DNA of 64,000 nt from Elusimicrobiota bacterium (lineage in GTDB: Bacteria; Elusimicrobiota; Elusimicrobia; Elusimicrobiales; UBA9959), in assembly GCA_019135865.1 (NCBI GenBank), contig JAGVVD010000052.1, positions 139,011-203,010 of the forward strand, written 5' to 3'. Shown in pieces: positions 1 through 8,170 of this stretch. Made by a program: the position numbers and the translations under genes. The stretch's first letter is position 1; each line of letters begins with the position of its first letter. Under the pieces are notes generated by a model, which was given only the letters and a program-made list of their open reading frames with translations, ran no database searches and was not told the origin of the DNA.

Positions 1-271
1 GCACGGAGCAGGGGGAATGGGCCTTCGCGGCCGCGTTGGGGATGAGGATGGCGACCGGCGCGCCGGTGGTGGCGCCACGGTGCATGCCGGAGAGGACCTT
101 GAACGAGTCCTTCTCCTTCCGCTGGCGCGCGCTCCTGCCCGGCGCCGCGCGGCGGCGGGCGAGTTCGCGCCTTAGGTCGGCCGGGCTTACGGCCAGTCCC
201 GCCGGCAGTCCCTCCAGTACGCAGGCCAGGCTTTCCCCGTGGGATTCTCCGGCGGTCAGATATCGCAGCAT
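1..271 (-). CDS. aroC: Chorismate synthase, N-terminal part (cut by window edge)
   Basis: Makes chorismate from EPSP, the last common step of aromatic biosynthesis. The first 90 residues are visible; the start is MLRYLTAGESHGESL, and the RYLTAGESHG block is the family's N-terminal signature. It is followed by EGLPAGL, by the arginine-rich ARRRAAPGRSARQRKEKD stretch and by the LSGMHRGATTGAPVAILI segment. The rest lies beyond base 1. The ATG sits two bases after the aroE stop, so it is the distal visible gene of the shikimate operon and probably translationally coupled. Confidence 0.93.
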   Translation of the reverse strand, partial: MLRYLTAGESHGESLACVLEGLPAGLAVSPADLRRELARRRAAPGRSARQRKEKDSFKVLSGMHRGATTGAPVAILIPNAAAKAHSPCSV

Positions 272-273
272 GT

Positions 274-1110
274 TCAGCCTCCGGTTCTTTCGCGGAGGAG
301 CTTGCGCGCCTCGCGTATGAGATCGGTTATGTCGCTTTCCCGGCAGCCTCCCCAGAGGAAAAGCGAGAGGACGCCCTGGCGCACCAGCAGTTCCATGCCG
401 TCTATGACGTGGGCCCCCAGTTCTTTCGCGCGGCGGGTGAAGAAAGTGCCGCCGGGGCTGTAAGGCCAATCCACGCAGATCTGGCCCTTCGCCGGCTCGA
501 AAGGGAGGTGCCCCTCCTCGTACATCCCGATGGGGGTGGCGTTGACCACCGCCGCGGCGCTGTCCGGCGGGCCGAACGGCGCGGCGGAGAACACCGAGCC
601 GGGAAAGGCGGCCGAGAGACGCCCTATGGCCGCGCCGGCCCCGCCGGGGTCGCGCGCGTAGAGGGTCACGTCCCCGGCGCCGGCCGAAGCCAGCACATAG
701 GCCGAGGTGGCGGCCGAACCGCCGGAGCCGTAGACGGCCGCTTTTTTGCCGGTCAGGTCCATGCCGCGGTCCAGCATGGCGGCGGCCATGGCGGCGGCGT
801 CGGTATTGCGCGCCTCCAGGCCCTCCCGGAGGAAGCGCGCGCAGTTGGCGGAGCCGGAGATCTCTGCGGCGCGGTCCCGCTTGTCCGCCAGCTTTCCGGC
901 CAGCAGCTGTTTGTCTGGCAGCGTGACGTTGAAGCCTGCCCAGCCTTCCGCCCTGGCCTTGGCGACGGCCTCGTGGAATTTGGCCGTGCCGCATTCCCAG
1001 AGCGCGTATTCCACCTCGCGGCCGCAGAGGCCGGAGAGTATGGAGAAGAGCTGCGGCGAGAGCGAGCGGTTCAGGGGGAGGCCGACGAGGCCGGCTTTTA
1101 TCGGGGGCAT
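274..1110 (-). CDS. aroE: Shikimate dehydrogenase
   Basis: NADP-dependent reduction of 3-dehydroshikimate to shikimate. The 278-residue product has the substrate-binding SLSP motif near residue 15, the catalytic lysine in NVTLPDK (about 62-68), the catalytic Asp in RNTDAAAM, the glycine-rich nucleotide loop GSGGSAA and NATPIGM. The usual GAxNT block reads SGSANCARF, a divergent form that keeps the Asn. It lies between the DAHP synthase gene (three bases upstream) and aroC, in the same operon. Length is normal for the family. The divergence raises a small chance of a quinate/shikimate-type variant, but the aro operon context favours AroE. Confidence 0.92.
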   Translation of the reverse strand: MPPIKAGLVGLPLNRSLSPQLFSILSGLCGREVEYALWECGTAKFHEAVAKARAEGWAGFNVTLPDKQLLAGKLADKRDRAAEISGSANCARFLREGLEARNTDAAAMAAAMLDRGMDLTGKKAAVYGSGGSAATSAYVLASAGAGDVTLYARDPGGAGAAIGRLSAAFPGSVFSAAPFGPPDSAAAVVNATPIGMYEEGHLPFEPAKGQICVDWPYSPGGTFFTRRAKELGAHVIDGMELLVRQGVLSLFLWGGCRESDITDLIREARKLLRERTGG

Positions 1111-1113
1111 GGC

Positions 1114-2076
1114 TTATTTCCTGAGCGCCCGGAGCTTTTTTGCCAGCGCCGAAAATTCCTTCAGGCCCAGCGTCTGCCGTCCGTCCACCAGCGCGGCCGA
1201 CGGGTCCGCGGCGGCCTCTATCATCACGCCGTCGGCGCCGGCCCGCGCCGCGGCCAGGGCCTGGGCGGCTACCTGTTCCCGGCGGCCGCAGGCGTGGCTG
1301 GGGTCGGCGATCACCGGCAGCGCCGTCGCTTTCATCGCGCGCTCCATGAGCTCCAGGTCGAGCCCGCCGCGGCCGAAGGAATCGCCGCGCTCGCAGAGGA
1401 TGACGCGGCCGTCGCCGTATTTGAGCAGGTATTCGGCCGAGAGCAGCCAGTCGCGCAGCGGGGCGCCAGGCGCGCGCTTGAGTATGGCGGGCGCGCCGGC
1501 GCGGCCCGCGGCCTTGAGCAGTTCGTAATTGCGCATATTGCGCGCGCCTATCTGCAGGACGAAGCCCGCGGCGGCCAGCCGCGCGGCCTGCGGGGTGTCG
1601 ACTATCTCGGCGACGGGCGGCAGTCCCGCCGCCCGTGCCGCGCGGCGCGCGGCCGGCAGCGCCGCCAGCCCGAGACCCTGGAAGGCGTAAGGGGAGCTGC
1701 GCGGCTTGAAGAGGGCGGCGCGCAGGGCGTCGGCGCCGGCGCGCGCCAGCGCCCGGGCCGTCCGGGCGTACGACGCCGCGTCCTCCACGGCGCAGGGGCC
1801 GGCGATGATGATGAAGGACCTTTTGAAAGGCAGCTCCGGCGGCGGGACGGAGGACGCCAGCGGGCAGGCTTCGGCGTCGGACAGGCTCACGGCGGCCGCG
1901 CCGGGAAGGTTCTCGATGAGAGCGAGTTTTTCGGAGAAGCTCTCCGGCCGCGCCGAGGTCACGGTTATGGCCCCGCCGGAGACGCGCTGCGGGGCTCCCG
2001 GCAGCAGGCGCGTCAGCGCGGCCGACAGGGCGCGCGCGCCGGAGGAGGAAAGGCCTTTTTCGAGCAGTATCTTCAT
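1114..2076 (-). CDS. aroF: 3-deoxy-7-phosphoheptulonate (DAHP) synthase, type I-beta
   Basis: Condenses phosphoenolpyruvate and erythrose-4-phosphate, the entry step of the shikimate pathway. An N-terminal ferredoxin-like region (about 1-85) of the AroF I-beta kind precedes a TIM-barrel core. Core motifs are IIIAGPCAVED, FKPRSSPYAFQGLG, LQIGARNMRNYELL, ILKRAPG, ILCERGDSFGRGGLD and VIADPSHACGRR. The segment after CERG is shorter than the usual CERGIRTFE...TRNTLD, a visible deviation near the active site, though the metal and PEP ligands look intact. Its ATG overlaps the chorismate mutase stop (ATGA), so the two are coupled. That pairing suggests regulation by or complex formation with the mutase, which is inference. 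Confidence 0.93.
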   Translation of the reverse strand: MKILLEKGLSSSGARALSAALTRLLPGAPQRVSGGAITVTSARPESFSEKLALIENLPGAAAVSLSDAEACPLASSVPPPELPFKRSFIIIAGPCAVEDAASYARTARALARAGADALRAALFKPRSSPYAFQGLGLAALPAARRAARAAGLPPVAEIVDTPQAARLAAAGFVLQIGARNMRNYELLKAAGRAGAPAILKRAPGAPLRDWLLSAEYLLKYGDGRVILCERGDSFGRGGLDLELMERAMKATALPVIADPSHACGRREQVAAQALAAARAGADGVMIEAAADPSAALVDGRQTLGLKEFSALAKKLRALRK

Positions 2077-2324
2077 CCGCGGTCCTGCAGCAGGCGGGAT
2101 CGTTTTATTATCTCCGCGTAAACGGCCCGGGCCGCCTTGCGGAAAGCCGGCCGGGACAACCGCGAGACATTGGACAGGACCCGGGCTTCGCGCCGGGGAT
2201 CGCGTATCCTTTTTTTCAGCGGCGCCAGCCCCGCGGCCAGCGCGAAACGGCGGTCCAGCAGCCGGGCGATGGCCCGGTCCAGCGCGTCTATCCTTTTCCT
2301 GGCTTTTTCCAGGCGTCCTTCCAT
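2073..2324 (-). CDS. Chorismate mutase, AroQ-type monofunctional
   Basis: Converts chorismate to prephenate. The 83-residue all-helical protein matches the short AroQ fold: RIDALDRAIARLLDRRFALA carries the first helix and the two active-site arginines, LKKR holds the lysine, DPRREARVL the glutamate, and the C-terminal helix ends in KRSRLLQ with a glutamine. It is first in the operon mutase - DAHP synthase - aroE - aroC. A TAGAAT hexamer lies 7 bases before the ATG, so the transcript may have almost no leader. Confidence 0.88.
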   Translation of the reverse strand: MEGRLEKARKRIDALDRAIARLLDRRFALAAGLAPLKKRIRDPRREARVLSNVSRLSRPAFRKAARAVYAEIIKRSRLLQDRG

Positions 2325-2331
2325 GGAGTTA

Positions 2332-2337
2332 ATTCTA
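2332..2337 (-). promoter_or_regulatory. -10 element of the shikimate operon
   Basis: TAGAAT on the minus strand, 7 bases before the chorismate mutase ATG. No good -35 is visible. The predicted start lies within a base or two of the ATG. Confidence 0.45.
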
Positions 2338-2362
2338 TTAAATTTATCCCGCGGCCGGACCC

Positions 2363-2393
2363 AAAAAAAGCCCCCCTCCGCTGGGAGGGGGGC
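2363..2393 (-). terminator. Rho-independent terminator of the first protease gene
   Basis: Perfect 10 bp stem (2370-2379 with 2384-2393) and GCTG loop, followed on the minus strand by seven T (2369-2363). It lies 28 bases past the protease stop. Confidence 0.88.
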
Positions 2394-2420
2394 GGTATCG
2401 GCCGCGGGCTTACGGGCCGC

Positions 2421-3476
2421 TTATTCGAAGTCCAGGCTGAACCTGTCCAGTATCTTGCCGGTATCCGCGGCGGGGGCCTCTTCGGCCGGGGGGGCCGCCG
2501 CTTCCTGCTTTTCACCGGCGCGCTTGATCGTCAGCACCGCCAGGATCTCCTGGTTGATCTTGGTGACGCCCTCGCCGCCGCCGCCGTCGGCCGCGACGCG
2601 GTTGGACTCGACGCAGGGGCTCTCCTCGGTCCCGCCGGCCTTGAAGTCCTGGTCGCCGCGCACCAGGATGCCCTCCACCTTGTTGGTCCTGGCGTTGAAG
2701 ACCGCGGAGCCCGAGTTGCCGCCGTAGGTGTCGAGGTTGGCGAGGAAGTAGGTCTTGCCGTCGCCTATGTCGCGCACGCTGGCGTCATCGGCCACCTTGA
2801 GAGGCAGGCCGACCGGGTGGCCTATCACGAACAGGGCGTCGCCGTTCTTGAGCGTGCTCTCCGGGTTGACGGCCAGGGGTTTGCGCCCGGCCACCTTCCT
2901 GTCGAGCCGCACTATGGCGAAGTCCTGGTCGCTGATCTTGCCCAGCAGCTGGTCGAGGTAGGGATTGCCGGTGGTGTCGCTGGCCTGCAGGCGCTGGGTC
3001 TCTATCTTGGCGCAGGAGTAGACGTCGGCCGCGGCCACTTCGGCGGGCGCTTTGCCGCCGCGGGCCTTGACCGCGAAACCGAAGACGAACTTCGTGCTCT
3101 TGCACTGCTCTTCGCTGGTCACGCAGTGGCCGGCGGTCATGATCAGGTCCTCGCCGACCAGCGAGCCGGAGCAGAAGGCCCCGACGGGCTGTTCGCGGAA
3201 GGGTTCGGTCGCGCAGAGCGGCGCGCCGGCCTCCTCCTGCATCATGTCCGTGAACTTCCTGGTCTTCAGTTTGAACTTGGAGCCGCTGGCCTCCACGTCC
3301 TCGGCCTTCCAGAGCGAGAGCACGGAGTCGGCCAGGGTCTTCCTGGCGGCGGGGGCCTCGAAATAGTCGAGCCTGTTGTCGTCCCCGTAAATTATCTTGT
3401 TCTCCCCGGAAGCGCCCGCGGGCAGCAGCAGCCCGGCGAGAAGCGCCGTTAGGGTCGCGTCGATCAACTTTTTCAT
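2421..3476 (-). CDS. Secreted trypsin/V8-like serine protease, copy 1
   Basis: A 351-residue exported protease of the chymotrypsin-fold S1 group. MKKLIDATLTALLAGLL is a Sec signal peptide. The catalytic His is in MTAGHC (about residue 115), the Asp probably in DFAIVRLD, and the Ser in GGNSGSAVF. Cysteines near ATEPF and AFCSG suggest disulfides. The C-terminal tail, after an ATKIN-like segment and ILAVLTIKR, is Ala/Pro/Glu-rich. The start was chosen at the ATG preceded by GGAGG, because an upstream in-frame codon adds a non-signal extension. It is paralogous to the next gene (identical YGDDNRLDYFEAPAARK block). Promoter, palindromic operator and terminator are all visible. Glu-specific cleavage is possible but unproven. 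Confidence 0.9.
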   Translation of the reverse strand: MKKLIDATLTALLAGLLLPAGASGENKIIYGDDNRLDYFEAPAARKTLADSVLSLWKAEDVEASGSKFKLKTRKFTDMMQEEAGAPLCATEPFREQPVGAFCSGSLVGEDLIMTAGHCVTSEEQCKSTKFVFGFAVKARGGKAPAEVAAADVYSCAKIETQRLQASDTTGNPYLDQLLGKISDQDFAIVRLDRKVAGRKPLAVNPESTLKNGDALFVIGHPVGLPLKVADDASVRDIGDGKTYFLANLDTYGGNSGSAVFNARTNKVEGILVRGDQDFKAGGTEESPCVESNRVAADGGGGEGVTKINQEILAVLTIKRAGEKQEAAAPPAEEAPAADTGKILDRFSLDFE

Positions 3477-3510
3477 ATATCCTCCGAAAAGCACCGTTTG
3501 GCTACGGCAT

Positions 3511-3539
3511 ATCGTAGCGGAGCGGTTGACGATTGTCAA
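3511..3539 (-). promoter_or_regulatory. Promoter with palindromic operator for protease copy 1
   Basis: Minus strand: -35 TTGACA (3539-3534), 17 base spacer, -10 TACGAT (3516-3511). The -35 is embedded in the palindrome TTGAC-N4-GTCAA at 3526-3539. The same 14 bp palindrome recurs at three other secreted-peptidase genes in this window. Confidence 0.75.
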
Positions 3540-3609
3540 TCCCCCATGGTCCCGTGGTCCGGTAGGACCTTTGGTCCCGGGGGCCTGTATTCCCGGGGAC
3601 GGGACCCGT

Positions 3610-4668
3610 TTACTGGAAATCCGCTTCGAACCTTTCCAGTATCTCTTCCGTCCTCCCGTCGTCCGCCGGCGCTTCGGGCGCGGCTTCGGCGGCCTTGGGG
3701 GCGGAGGGGTTTATCAGGGCGAGGATGTCGGCGTTGATCTTGGTGACCGATTCCCCGGCCCTGCTCTGGGCGACCCTGTTGGATTCCACGCAGTCCTTCT
3801 TCCAGAGCCAGAAGCCGTCTTCTCCGGCCCGGAAGTCCTGCGCTCCGCGCACCAGGATGCCCTCTATTTTGTTGCTGCCGGCGTTGAAGACCGCGGAGCC
3901 GGAGTTGCCGCCGTAGGTGTCGAGGTTGGTCAGGAAGTAGAGCTCCCCGGCCTTGACGTCCTTCACGCTGGCGTCGTCGGCCACTTTCAGCGGGAGCCCG
4001 ACGGGATGGCCTATCACGAAGAGCGGCGCGCCGGTCTTGAGGTCGCCGGCCCCGTTCACGGGCAGGGGCCTGCGCCCGGTCACTTTCCGGTCCAGCCTTA
4101 TCACCGCGTAATCGCGGTCCAGGAGCACTCTGAGTTCGTTGGCTTCCTGGGGCGTGAGTTCCGGGCGGACGCTGGACTGCAGTTTGGTCACCTCGACCTT
4201 CTTGCAGGAATAGACGTCGTTGGCGCCGACCTCGGTGACGGCCGCGCCGCCGCGCGCCTTTACGGCGAAGCCGAAGACGAACTTGGTGGCGGCGCACTGC
4301 GCTTCGCTCTTTATGCAGTGCCCGGCGGTCATGACCAGGTCCTCGCCTATCAGCGAGCCGGAGCAGAAGGCCCCGACGGGCTGTTCACGGAAAGGCTCGG
4401 CGGCGCAGAGAGGGACCCCGGCCGCTTCCTTGATCTGGTCGGTGAACTTAACGGTGGTCAGTTTGAATTTGGACCCGGAGGCCTTCACGTCCGACGCCTG
4501 CCAGAGCGAGACCACCGAGTCGGCCAGGGCCTTCCTGGCGGCGGGGGCTTCGAAATAGTCGAGCCTGTTGTCGTCCCCGTATATTATCTTGTCGGCCGAG
4601 AACGCCGCCGGCGGCAGAGCGAGAAGCGTCATGGCGGCGGCGAGCGCGCAACCTATCGTTCTTTTCAT
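3610..4668 (-). CDS. Secreted trypsin/V8-like serine protease, copy 2
   Basis: A 352-residue paralogue of the neighbouring protease. The signal peptide is MKRTIGCALAAAMTLLALP. Triad motifs are MTAGHC, DYAVIRLDRK and GGNSGSAVFN. Cysteines in CAAEPF, AFCSGS and YSCKK match copy 1. A 13-residue or so insertion (VRPELTPQEANELR region) and the WLWKKDCVESNR segment distinguish it. The tail is Ala/Pro/Glu-rich. GGAGG precedes the ATG. Tandem arrangement and shared promoter architecture suggest a local duplication with retained co-regulation. Substrate unknown. Confidence 0.9.
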   Translation of the reverse strand: MKRTIGCALAAAMTLLALPPAAFSADKIIYGDDNRLDYFEAPAARKALADSVVSLWQASDVKASGSKFKLTTVKFTDQIKEAAGVPLCAAEPFREQPVGAFCSGSLIGEDLVMTAGHCIKSEAQCAATKFVFGFAVKARGGAAVTEVGANDVYSCKKVEVTKLQSSVRPELTPQEANELRVLLDRDYAVIRLDRKVTGRRPLPVNGAGDLKTGAPLFVIGHPVGLPLKVADDASVKDVKAGELYFLTNLDTYGGNSGSAVFNAGSNKIEGILVRGAQDFRAGEDGFWLWKKDCVESNRVAQSRAGESVTKINADILALINPSAPKAAEAAPEAPADDGRTEEILERFEADFQ

Positions 4669-4700
4669 TGATTCCTCCAGAACCCGCTTTCTACCTCCAT

Positions 4701-4729
4701 AGGGTAGCGAAAAGATTGACCGGAGTCAA
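4701..4729 (-). promoter_or_regulatory. Promoter with palindromic operator for protease copy 2
   Basis: Minus strand: -35 TTGACT (4729-4724), 17 base spacer, -10 TACCCT (4706-4701). The palindrome TTGAC-N4-GTCAA spans 4716-4729 and overlaps the -35, exactly as in copy 1, although the four central bases differ. Confidence 0.75.
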
Positions 4730-4761
4730 TATCCCCGCGGCCCGAAGGAAAAAAAGCCGGT

Positions 4762-6129
4762 TCAGCGGCGGATGTGGGTGGTGACGAGGTCGTCTATTTT
4801 CTGGATGAGGCGTATGGCGGCCGAGGCCAGGCTGCCGCCGCCAGGTTCGTAGCGGGCTTCCTTGAGGCTCTCCATCTCCTTGCCCAGTTCCACCTGTATG
4901 TCCTCGGACTTGCGGATGGAGAGGACCTGCGAGGGAAAGACGCTCAGGTTGCCGCTCATGAGGAAACTGACCACGCAGGCGACGGTGGCGTAAGGCGCTA
5001 TGGCCGGGCCGAAAAGTTCCACGGCCAGGATGCTGGCGGCTATCGGCGTATTGGCCGCGCCGGCGATGAGGGCGCACATGCCGATAGCCGCGAAGGTCGC
5101 GGGGTTGAGGCCCAGGACCTGCGCGTAGGCGCTGCCCGCCGCGCTGCCGATGAAGAAGATGGGAGTCACTATGCCGCCGCTGCCGCCGAAGGCCAGCGTC
5201 ACGGAGGTGAACATCCCCTTGACGATGAAATCGTACCAGTTGGCCGGCGTGCCGGAGAGGAAGGATTCGATCGACTCCAGGCCCAGCCCCAGGTAAGCCC
5301 GGGAAGTGAGCAGGGCCAGCAGAGCCAGTATGACGCCGCCCAGCAGTCCCTTGGCCGGCTCCCAGCCGCCGACTTTTCTCGCCCGCTTCTCCGCGTACTT
5401 GAGCATCTCGACCAGCATTATCGCTACCAGGCCGAAGAAGACGCCGGCGAACATCACCTTTACCATGAAAGTTTCCGAGAAGACCGGGACGAAGTTTATG
5501 GGGTGATAGAAATAGGCGGTCCCCATCGCCGAGGCGACCTGGTAGGCGGTTATTCCCGCAATGAAGGAGGGGAGAAGGACCTCGTACATTATCGCGCCGA
5601 CGAAAAGGACCTCTACGCCGAATATCGCCCCGGCTATCGGCGTGCCGAAAACGGCCGCGAAGCCCGCGCTGATGCCGCAGATGACGAGCTTCCGGCGGTC
5701 GCGTTCGTTGAACTTGAGCAGGCCGCTGATGGCCGAGGTCAGCCCGGCGCCGATCTGCGCGCAGGGGCCTTCTTTACCGGCGGAACCGCCGCAGGCCAGG
5801 GTTATGATGGTGGCAAGCAGTTTCACCGGCACTACCTTCAGGGGTATCCTGCCGGAGCGCTTATGCACGGCCTCTATGACCTTCTCCGTGCCGTGGCCTT
5901 TAGCTTCGCGCGCGAAATACCAGGTCAGCAGCGAGCTGGCGAAAAGGGCCGCGGGCAGCAGCAGCCAGTAGTAAGGGAAACCGCCGGCCGCGCTGGTGGC
6001 CCGCATGAGGAGCCGCAGGAATAGGGCGGTGGCGGCCCCTACTACGGCGCCGGCGCCGCTGGCCAGCGCGACCCATTTGACGACGCTGATGAAAAGAAGG
6101 GTGGATTCGGTGATGCGGGATTTCATCAT
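4762..6129 (-). CDS. CLC-family chloride channel/transporter
   Basis: A polytopic membrane protein of about 455 residues. GSAGKEGPCAQIGAG (about 115-130) is the CLC selectivity/gating motif with the gating glutamate. FGGSGGIVTPIFFIGSAAG is the helix-N GxFxP-type motif, with V in place of the usual F. The helix-D GSGIP motif is replaced by GHGTEKVIEAVHKRSGRIP, so the serine anion ligand is missing at its usual place. There is no CBS domain; a short charged C-terminus follows. Two adjacent ATGs follow GGAGGAG, and the second (MKSRITES) has the better spacing. It is transcribed away from prfB. Antiport versus channel mode, and whether fluoride is carried, cannot be told. Confidence 0.9.
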   Translation of the reverse strand: MMKSRITESTLLFISVVKWVALASGAGAVVGAATALFLRLLMRATSAAGGFPYYWLLLPAALFASSLLTWYFAREAKGHGTEKVIEAVHKRSGRIPLKVVPVKLLATIITLACGGSAGKEGPCAQIGAGLTSAISGLLKFNERDRRKLVICGISAGFAAVFGTPIAGAIFGVEVLFVGAIMYEVLLPSFIAGITAYQVASAMGTAYFYHPINFVPVFSETFMVKVMFAGVFFGLVAIMLVEMLKYAEKRARKVGGWEPAKGLLGGVILALLALLTSRAYLGLGLESIESFLSGTPANWYDFIVKGMFTSVTLAFGGSGGIVTPIFFIGSAAGSAYAQVLGLNPATFAAIGMCALIAGAANTPIAASILAVELFGPAIAPYATVACVVSFLMSGNLSVFPSQVLSIRKSEDIQVELGKEMESLKEARYEPGGGSLASAAIRLIQKIDDLVTTHIRR

Positions 6130-6182
6130 CTCCTCCTATCTTAATAAATCGCGGCCGCCGCGTCCAAAAAAACGGCTTCCCT

Positions 6183-6211
6183 ATGACGGCGCGGGGATAA
6201 AGTTGTAGAAT
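6183..6211 (+). promoter_or_regulatory. Promoter of prfB
   Basis: ATGACG (6183-6188), 17 base spacer, TAGAAT (6206-6211). The ATG is 10 bases past the -10, so the leader would be only about 3-4 bases. No Shine-Dalgarno sequence is present. Confidence 0.5.
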
Positions 6212-6221
6212 CAGTATATAA

Positions 6222-7361
6222 ATGGCCGCTAACATAGAGTTCAAGGATATCGTCAACAGGCTGGAGAGGCTGGAAGCCGCCCTGGCCGATTTCGCCGGGC
6301 TGGTGGACCTGGACGCCAAGAAGGAGCAGCTCCTGCAGAAGGAGGCCTTCTCCGCCACGCCCGGTTTCTGGGACGACGCGGCCAAGGCGCAGTCGCATCT
6401 CAAGGGGCTCAACGACCTCAAACACTGGGTGGACGGCGTGGCCGCCGTCGGCCGCGAGCTGGGCGACGCGCGCGCCCATTACGAACTGGCCAGGGAGATG
6501 GACGACGCGGGCGAGCTGCCGGCCATCATGGCCGCGCTCGAGGCCGCCGAGAACCGGCTGGCCGACATGGATTTCGAACTCAAGCTCTCCGGCCCCTACG
6601 ACAGGAACGACGCCATACTCAGCGTGCACGCCGGCGCCGGCGGCACCGAGGCCTGCGACTGGGCGCAGATGCTGCTGCGCATGTACACGCGCTGGGCGCA
6701 GGCCCGGGGCTACGATTTCAAGATAACCGACATGCTGCAGGGCGAGGAGGCCGGCGTGCGCAACGCCACCGCCTTCGTAAGCGGCAAGTACGCCTACGGC
6801 TTCCTGCGCAGCGAGATAGGCGTGCACCGCCTGGTGCGCATCTCGCCCTTCGACGCCAACAAGCGCCGCCACACCTCGTTCGCCTCCATCGACGTGCTGG
6901 CCGACATCGAGGAGGAGGTCGAGATCAGGATAGAGGACAAGGACATCAAGCTCGACACCTTCCGCTCGGGCGGCGCCGGCGGCCAGAACGTCAACAAGGT
7001 CGAGACGGCCGTCCGCCTGACCCATATCCCGTCGGGCGTGGTCGTCGCCTGCCAGGTGGAGCGCAGCCAGCTCAAGAACCGCGAGCGCGCGATGAAGATG
7101 CTCAAGGCCCGGCTCTACGAGATGGAGATGGACAAGAAGCGCGCGGAGCAGGAGAAGCATTACGACGCCAAGGGCGACATCGGCTGGGGCCACCAGATCC
7201 GCTCCTACGTGTTCATGCCCTACCAGCTGGTCAAGGACATGCGCACCGGCTACGAGACCTCGCAGATAGACGCCGTCATGGACGGCGCGCTCGACCCGTT
7301 CATGCGCTCCTTCCTCTCCTTCAAGGCCGACGAGGCCAGGAAAGAGGCGGAAAAGAAATAG
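6222..7361 (+). CDS. prfB: Peptide chain release factor 2
   Basis: Recognises UGA and UAA stop codons and triggers peptide release. The 379-residue protein has an N-terminal coiled region, the [14 protein letters not shown] core, the SPF anticodon-mimic tripeptide in [13 protein letters not shown], and the peptidyl-transferase GGQ loop in [17 protein letters not shown]. The reading frame is continuous: the programmed +1 frameshift near codon 26 found in many bacterial prfB genes is absent, so autoregulation by UGA frameshifting is not expected here. The TatD gene begins on its stop codon. Confidence 0.96.
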   Translation: MAANIEFKDIVNRLERLEAALADFAGLVDLDAKKEQLLQKEAFSATPGFWDDAAKAQSHLKGLNDLKHWVDGVAAVGRELGDARAHYELAREMDDAGELPAIMAALEAAENRLADMDFELKLSGPYDRNDAILSVHAGAGGTEACDWAQMLLRMYTRWAQARGYDFKITDMLQGEEAGVRNATAFVSGKYAYGFLRSEIGVHRLVRISPFDANKRRHTSFASIDVLADIEEEVEIRIEDKDIKLDTFRSGGAGGQNVNKVETAVRLTHIPSGVVVACQVERSQLKNRERAMKMLKARLYEMEMDKKRAEQEKHYDAKGDIGWGHQIRSYVFMPYQLVKDMRTGYETSQIDAVMDGALDPFMRSFLSFKADEARKEAEKK

Positions 7362-8164
7362 TGCTGATCGAGACCCACTGCCACCTCAACGACAGGGCTT
7401 TCGCGGAAGACCGCGGCGCCGTGATCGGCCGCGCCCTGGCCGCCGGCGTGGAGAAGTTCGTCGAGATAGCCTGCGCCGCCCCCGAGTGGGAGCCGGCCCG
7501 CTCGCTCTGCGCCGCCTGGCCGGGGCATTTCCGCTGCGCCTACGGCCTGCACCCCGAATACGTCAAGGACTACCGCCCGGAGCAGCTGCCGGGGCTGGAG
7601 AAGTTCCTCTCCGACCCGACGGCCGCCGCGCTGGGCGAGATCGGCCTGGATTACTGGTGGGAGCCGGAGCGCGCCGCGGAGCAGCGCGCGCTGCTGGAGG
7701 CCCAGCTGCCGCTGTCGGTGAAATACGATAAGCCGGTCGTTTTCCACGCCCGCAACGGCAAGGAGGCCGGGCAGGACGCCTACGCCGCCCTTTTCGCCTG
7801 CCTGAAAAGCCGCTGGTCTTATTTTCCGCCGGGGCGCCGCCACCGCGGCGTGCTGCACTGTTTTTCCGGTTCTTACGCCGACGCGCGGGCGGCCGCCGAC
7901 CTGGGGCTGCTGCTGGGCGTCAACGGCAGCTACACCTATCCGCGCAACGCGGACCTGCGCGAGACGGTGAAGAAGATGGGCCTCGGCGCGGTGGTGCTCG
8001 AGACCGACTGCCCGTACCTGCCGCCGCAGTCCGCGCGCGGAAAGCGCAACGATCCTTCTTTCATCCCCGAGATAGCCCTGGCAGTCGGCGACGGCCTGGG
8101 CGTGAACGCCGCCGCCGTCTCCGAGAAGACCGGCGCGGCGGCCGCGGCACTTTTCGGTTTTTGA
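7361..8164 (+). CDS. TatD-family metal-dependent hydrolase (DNase)
   Basis: An amidohydrolase-fold metal enzyme; family members act as 3'-5' exonucleases or D-aminoacyl-tRNA deacylases. Metal-site motifs run in order: THCHLND (HxH, residues 4-6), GEIGLDYWW, VFHARN, LHCFSGSY and VLETDCPYLPP. Length (267 residues) is normal. The GTG start overlaps the last base of the prfB stop, so translation is coupled. An insertion of roughly ten residues (KSRWSYFPPGRRHRG) lies before the LHCFSG strand. Confidence 0.9.
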   Translation: MLIETHCHLNDRAFAEDRGAVIGRALAAGVEKFVEIACAAPEWEPARSLCAAWPGHFRCAYGLHPEYVKDYRPEQLPGLEKFLSDPTAAALGEIGLDYWWEPERAAEQRALLEAQLPLSVKYDKPVVFHARNGKEAGQDAYAALFACLKSRWSYFPPGRRHRGVLHCFSGSYADARAAADLGLLLGVNGSYTYPRNADLRETVKKMGLGAVVLETDCPYLPPQSARGKRNDPSFIPEIALAVGDGLGVNAAAVSEKTGAAAAALFGF

Positions 8165-8170
8165 GGATAT

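Noticed and set aside
409-2121. 570-codon plus-strand frame across aroE and DAHP synthase
   Set aside because: Arg/Gly-rich shadow; the minus strand encodes three recognisable aromatic-pathway enzymes there.
6222-6320. Programmed frameshift in prfB
   Set aside because: The frame is open from ATG to stop; no in-frame UGA near codon 26.
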